A stretch of DNA of 10,083 bases from contig JAGVII010000399.1 of assembly GCA_020056155.1 (NCBI GenBank), positions 1 to 10,083 of the forward strand. Direction: 5' to 3'. Of this stretch, positions 7,847 through 10,083 are shown one piece after another. Position 1 is the first letter of the stretch; every line of letters begins with the position of its first letter. A model generated the notes under the pieces. That model worked only from the letters and a program-made list of their open reading frames with translations, made no database searches and had not been told where the DNA came from. Both the position numbers and the translations under genes were made by a program. Origin of the DNA: Afipia sp. GTDB taxonomy: Bacteria; Pseudomonadota; Alphaproteobacteria; Rhizobiales; Xanthobacteraceae.

Positions 7847-8121
7847 TGGTGCCCCCGGAGGTCCCGCGACGTAGTCGAAGGGATCACCTGCGGCCGAAAT
7901 AGGAGCAGACGCCAGGATGGCCTCGAGAACACGTCGGATGCGGCTGAAAGCTCAAGATGAATCCGTTCGGATAAGCGTCGGGCGGGCCTCATCGAAAACG
8001 CCAATACTTTGGAGTTCATCGAAACATATTCGGTGACTGTCACGGACCTGTAAGCATCTGGCTCTACCGTGCCGTGCAAAAGCGGCCCGTGGACACGCCA
8101 TGATGATCGGAACTCTATGAC
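7847..8121. other. Intergenic spacer between the R-M operon and lysR
   Basis: This 275-bp gap is the only sizeable non-coding stretch in the window. No plus-strand reading frame of useful length is present, and the minus-strand frame crossing it has no recognisable protein features. There is no convincing intrinsic terminator after the metallopeptidase stop: an imperfect hairpin at 7863-7882 lacks a T run. The stretch about 7995-8030 is visibly richer in A and T than its surroundings and probably holds the lysR promoter. The gap is also the boundary between the defence operon and the conjugation genes, so it may contain a recombination scar. I see no direct repeat or attachment site within it. 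Confidence 0.6.
8033..8043. promoter_or_regulatory. Perfect 11-bp palindrome GTGACTGTCAC, possible operator upstream of lysR
   Basis: GTGAC and GTCAC are inverted around a single T, about 80 bp before the lysR start. A TGTAAG hexamer at 8049-8054 could serve as a -10 element, but I see no matching -35. Position and symmetry suit a regulator binding site, perhaps for the LysR protein itself or another dimeric repressor. An 11-bp palindrome can arise by chance, so the call is weak. Confidence 0.25.
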
Positions 8122-9189
8122 ATGAGGGCTGGCGTAAAACCCAGCCGTCGCCTCGGCCTGGATCTGGCCTCGGTTCGTCTGGTGCTTGCAATCGCTGAGC
8201 ATCGTAGCCTTCGCCGTACCGCCGCGGCGGTCGGGATGAGCGAGGCGGCCTTGAGCCACCGACTCCGCGCGCTTGAAGACGCGCTTACCGTCTCGCTCTT
8301 TCACCGATCCTCGATTGGAGTCGAGCCGACCAAGGCCGGGGCAGCCTTCTTCGAAGAGGCTCGCGAGGCCCTGCGCGTCCTCGATCTAGCGGTCATCAAC
8401 GCCGCCGCGACCAGCCGCGGCGCGGCTGGCAAGCTGACGCTCGGCCTCACCACATCTTTATCGGCAGGCCGCTTGCGGACCGCCCTGAGCGCCTATGCCG
8501 AGGAGCATCCGGAAGTCGATCTCCAGTTCGTTGAAGGGGACAGATTTCGGATGGTGGAGGGGATCAGTTCGCGCGCAATCGACATTGCTGTCCTTCACGG
8601 CGCGCCGGACGACAAGCTCGGCGAGCCGCTGCTTCTTTGGCATGAGCGGTTGCATGTCCTCATAGCCCAGGGTCATCCGCTGTCAGGCTGCTCTGAAGTG
8701 CACTGGTCCGACCTTGAGGAGGAGACGCTTCTTGTCGCCGCCCAAAGCGTCGCCGCCGAGGCGGTGAGATTGCTTTCCGGCAGGATGGGCAGGCACGGGC
8801 GTAGACCGGTGACCCGCTCACATTCGATCAGCCGTGAAACCGTATTGTCGATGGTGGGGATGGGCCTCGGTCTCACCCTGATGATCGAGTCTGCCCTTGG
8901 GAGCCTGCCGCAGGGCGTGGTGGCGATTCCCTTGGCTGGCGGCGACCAGGCGCTCGTCCCGCTCACCGCCTATCGCGACCCTAGCAATGACAACCCGCCT
9001 CTGCGGCGCTTCTGGTCGTTTCTCAAACGCGGCTACGTCGACCCGGCTCGGGTCGTGGCGCCGCGCGATACTGATCGCCGCGCTTTGGCGAAGCCGCGGT
9101 CGGAAGCCATGAACCGCGCCAGCATAGGTGCGACCAGCTTGGCCGGTTCGGTGGCCGTCCCGGTTTCCCGCGCCAGCACTTCGGCATAG
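8122..9189 (+). CDS. LysR-family transcriptional regulator at the edge of the conjugation module
   Basis: This is a DNA-binding regulator with the LysR layout. The N-terminal winged helix-turn-helix spans about residues 12-75, with AAAVGMSEAALSHRLRALED as the recognition region and VSLFHRSSIGVEPTKAG as the wing. An effector-binding domain follows, from about 100 to 300, starting KLTLGLTTSLSAGRLR. The start ATG at 8122 has CGGAA about 9 nt upstream; other nearby ATGs are out of frame. At 355 residues it is about 50 longer than most LysR proteins. The domain appears complete near RFWSFLKRGY (296-305), and the remainder is low-complexity and runs antisense through the DUF2274 gene. This tail is probably read-through past a lost stop rather than a domain. 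A LysR gene convergent with the end of a trb operon is a layout I recall from alphaproteobacterial conjugative elements, so control of transfer genes is the likely job. The inducer is unknown. Confidence 0.88.
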   Translation: MRAGVKPSRRLGLDLASVRLVLAIAEHRSLRRTAAAVGMSEAALSHRLRALEDALTVSLFHRSSIGVEPTKAGAAFFEEAREALRVLDLAVINAAATSRGAAGKLTLGLTTSLSAGRLRTALSAYAEEHPEVDLQFVEGDRFRMVEGISSRAIDIAVLHGAPDDKLGEPLLLWHERLHVLIAQGHPLSGCSEVHWSDLEEETLLVAAQSVAAEAVRLLSGRMGRHGRRPVTRSHSISRETVLSMVGMGLGLTLMIESALGSLPQGVVAIPLAGGDQALVPLTAYRDPSNDNPPLRRFWSFLKRGYVDPARVVAPRDTDRRALAKPRSEAMNRASIGATSLAGSVAVPVSRASTSA

Positions 9190-9281
9190 GCGGCGAGATC
9201 ACGGTGGACCGTGGCGGGCAATTCTATTGTCAGTCGAACAGGGCGGTCGTCGATGATCGCTCCGAGTTTCAGCGCCGCCAT
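9033..9281 (-). CDS. DUF2274 family protein, last gene of the trb conjugation operon
   Basis: This 82-residue protein matches the DUF2274 family that sits directly after trbI in conjugative elements. The recognisable core is KLGAIIDDRPVRLTIELPA, then HRDLAAYAEVLARETG and EPAKLVAPMLARFMASDR. A short strand followed by two helices suggests a ribbon-helix-helix fold, and hence DNA binding or a small regulatory role; this is inference, as the function of the family is unknown. Its ATG lies 2 bp after the trbI stop, so the two are co-translated. The last 157 bp, more than half of the gene, overlap the end of lysR on the other strand. Confidence 0.85.
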   Translation of the reverse strand: MAALKLGAIIDDRPVRLTIELPATVHRDLAAYAEVLARETGTATEPAKLVAPMLARFMASDRGFAKARRSVSRGATTRAGST

Positions 9282-9283
9282 GA

Positions 9284-10083
9284 TCAGCCTTCGTAGGGTT
9301 CGAGCACGAGATCGCGGGTGACGATCACCCGCACCGGAAATCCCGGACGGATGGTGATCGTGGGCTGGATGTTGAGCGAACGGCCGACGATCTGACGGCC
9401 GGTCTGGCTGATACTGTCCGAGGCGCCTCGGCGGATGGCCTGCAGGAGATCGCCCTCGTCCGACGATGTACCGGCTTCGGCGCCGATGCTCAGCAAAGTG
9501 GACAACACGGCGCCGCGGAAAACCTGGCCCCAGTGATTATCGACCTCGTCCTCAAGGCCGGCGTGACCGGAGGCGTCGGCGCCCGGTTGCCGTTCCAGAA
9601 CGATCGAGCGCCCGTTGGGCAAGATCAGGCGGTTCCAGACCAGCAAGGCGCGCGATTGCCCGAACGCGACCTCGGCGTCGTACTGGCCGATGAGCCGCGC
9701 GCCCTGCGGGATGAGGAGAATGCGCCCGGTCGGGCTGTCGTAGACGTTCTCGGTCACCTGGGCGGTGATCTGTCCGGGAAGGTCGGAGCGAAGCCCGGTC
9801 ACCATGGCGGCGGCGATCACTGCACCCGCCTGAACCGTATAGGGATTAAGCGGCGCCTGGAGCGCTTCGGCGCTCGCCGTCCGGCGGTCCGCGGCCCCAT
9901 TGAGGAAGGCCAGACGCCGCTCCGCATCGTTCGCCGGCGCTGAGGGACCGCCACCCGCTGCGGCGGCAACGCCACGCAGGATGCTATCAGGCGAACCCGA
10001 CGCCGCGCTGGCGGCGGCCCCGCCGCCCTCGGCGGAAGTCTGCGTCTCACTGGCGAACAGGCGACTGGCGCGGGCGGCTTCGC
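9284..10083 (-). CDS. trbI: Conjugal transfer protein TrbI (VirB10-like), C-terminal part; 5' end outside window
   Basis: TrbI is the VirB10-type scaffold of a type IV secretion mating pore. It spans from the inner membrane to the outer-membrane core and links ATP hydrolysis to pore opening. The frame runs open from the stop at 9284-9286 to the right edge, giving about 266 codons. An internal GTG at 9820 is not the real start, because the same frame continues upstream through NPYTVQAGAVIAAAMVTGL. The Ala/Pro/Gly-rich part near the window edge is the periplasmic linker. The conserved VirB10 barrel follows: DLPGQITAQVTENVYDSPTG, LLIPQGARLIGQYD, LLVWNRLILPNGRSIVLE, then DNHWGQVFRGAVLSTLLSIG, which contains the region of the outer-membrane antenna, and finally IRPGFPVRVIVTRDLVLEPY. 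The transmembrane helix and cytoplasmic N-terminus lie outside the window. No frameshift or stop is seen in the visible part, so the transfer gene looks intact. Confidence 0.95.
   Translation of the reverse strand, partial: EAARASRLFASETQTSAEGGGAAASAASGSPDSILRGVAAAAGGGPSAPANDAERRLAFLNGAADRRTASAEALQAPLNPYTVQAGAVIAAAMVTGLRSDLPGQITAQVTENVYDSPTGRILLIPQGARLIGQYDAEVAFGQSRALLVWNRLILPNGRSIVLERQPGADASGHAGLEDEVDNHWGQVFRGAVLSTLLSIGAEAGTSSDEGDLLQAIRRGASDSISQTGRQIVGRSLNIQPTITIRPGFPVRVIVTRDLVLEPYEG

Noticed and set aside
7863..7882. Imperfect hairpin (CCC-CGAC loop GTCG-GGG) after the metallopeptidase gene as a terminator
   Set aside because: The stem is interrupted by unpaired bases and no T run follows, so it does not meet the pattern of an intrinsic terminator.
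7843..8304. Minus-strand open frame of 153 codons across the spacer and lysR start
   Set aside because: It overlaps the lysR helix-turn-helix in antisense, has no recognisable domain, and its composition looks like a shadow of the coding strand.
9466..9943. Plus-strand frames opposite trbI
   Set aside because: The minus-strand TrbI reading is strongly conserved over this whole stretch; the plus-strand products are Arg/Pro-rich shadows.
1..10083. CRISPR array, tRNA, insertion sequence or integrase
   Set aside because: I saw no regularly spaced repeats, no cloverleaf-like gene, no terminal inverted repeats and no transposase or integrase reading frame. Mobility is inferred only from the trb genes.

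Overview
The window looks like part of a mobile or accessory region of an alphaproteobacterium, probably a sphingomonad or rhizobial relative. This rests on the high GC content, the codon use, and the TrbI/DUF2274 proteins, which read like those of alphaproteobacterial conjugative elements. No rRNA, tRNA or housekeeping gene is present to fix the taxon, so the placement is inference.

Region 1 (1-7846, all + strand) is one tightly packed restriction-modification operon. The order is hsdM (3' part only), a GIY-YIG/DUF4357 protein, hsdS, a DUF4917 protein with SIR2-like motifs, hsdR, and a YgjP-type zinc metallopeptidase. Junctions are 8-bp, 4-bp (ATGA) and 4-bp (ATGA) overlaps, a 3-bp gap, and a short overlap or 22-bp gap depending on the last gene's start. 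This implies one transcript and coupled translation. HsdM and HsdS form the sequence-specific adenine methylase, and HsdR adds the translocase/nuclease. Two extra genes sit between the M, S and R genes, and one follows hsdR. The SIR2-like gene is the most interesting, because it could be an NAD-consuming defence effector or a safeguard tied to the state of the R-M complex.

Region 2 (7847-8121) is a 275-bp spacer without a convincing gene. It probably holds the lysR promoter, includes an 11-bp palindrome, and marks the boundary between the defence cargo and the conjugation module.

Region 3 (8122-10083) is the edge of a conjugative-transfer module. A LysR-type regulator on + converges on a - strand operon ending in trbI (partial) and a DUF2274 gene. 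The last ~50 codons of lysR run antisense through more than half of the DUF2274 gene. R-M genes beside a Trb-type mating-pore operon suggest that the defence system travels as cargo of an integrative conjugative element or plasmid.
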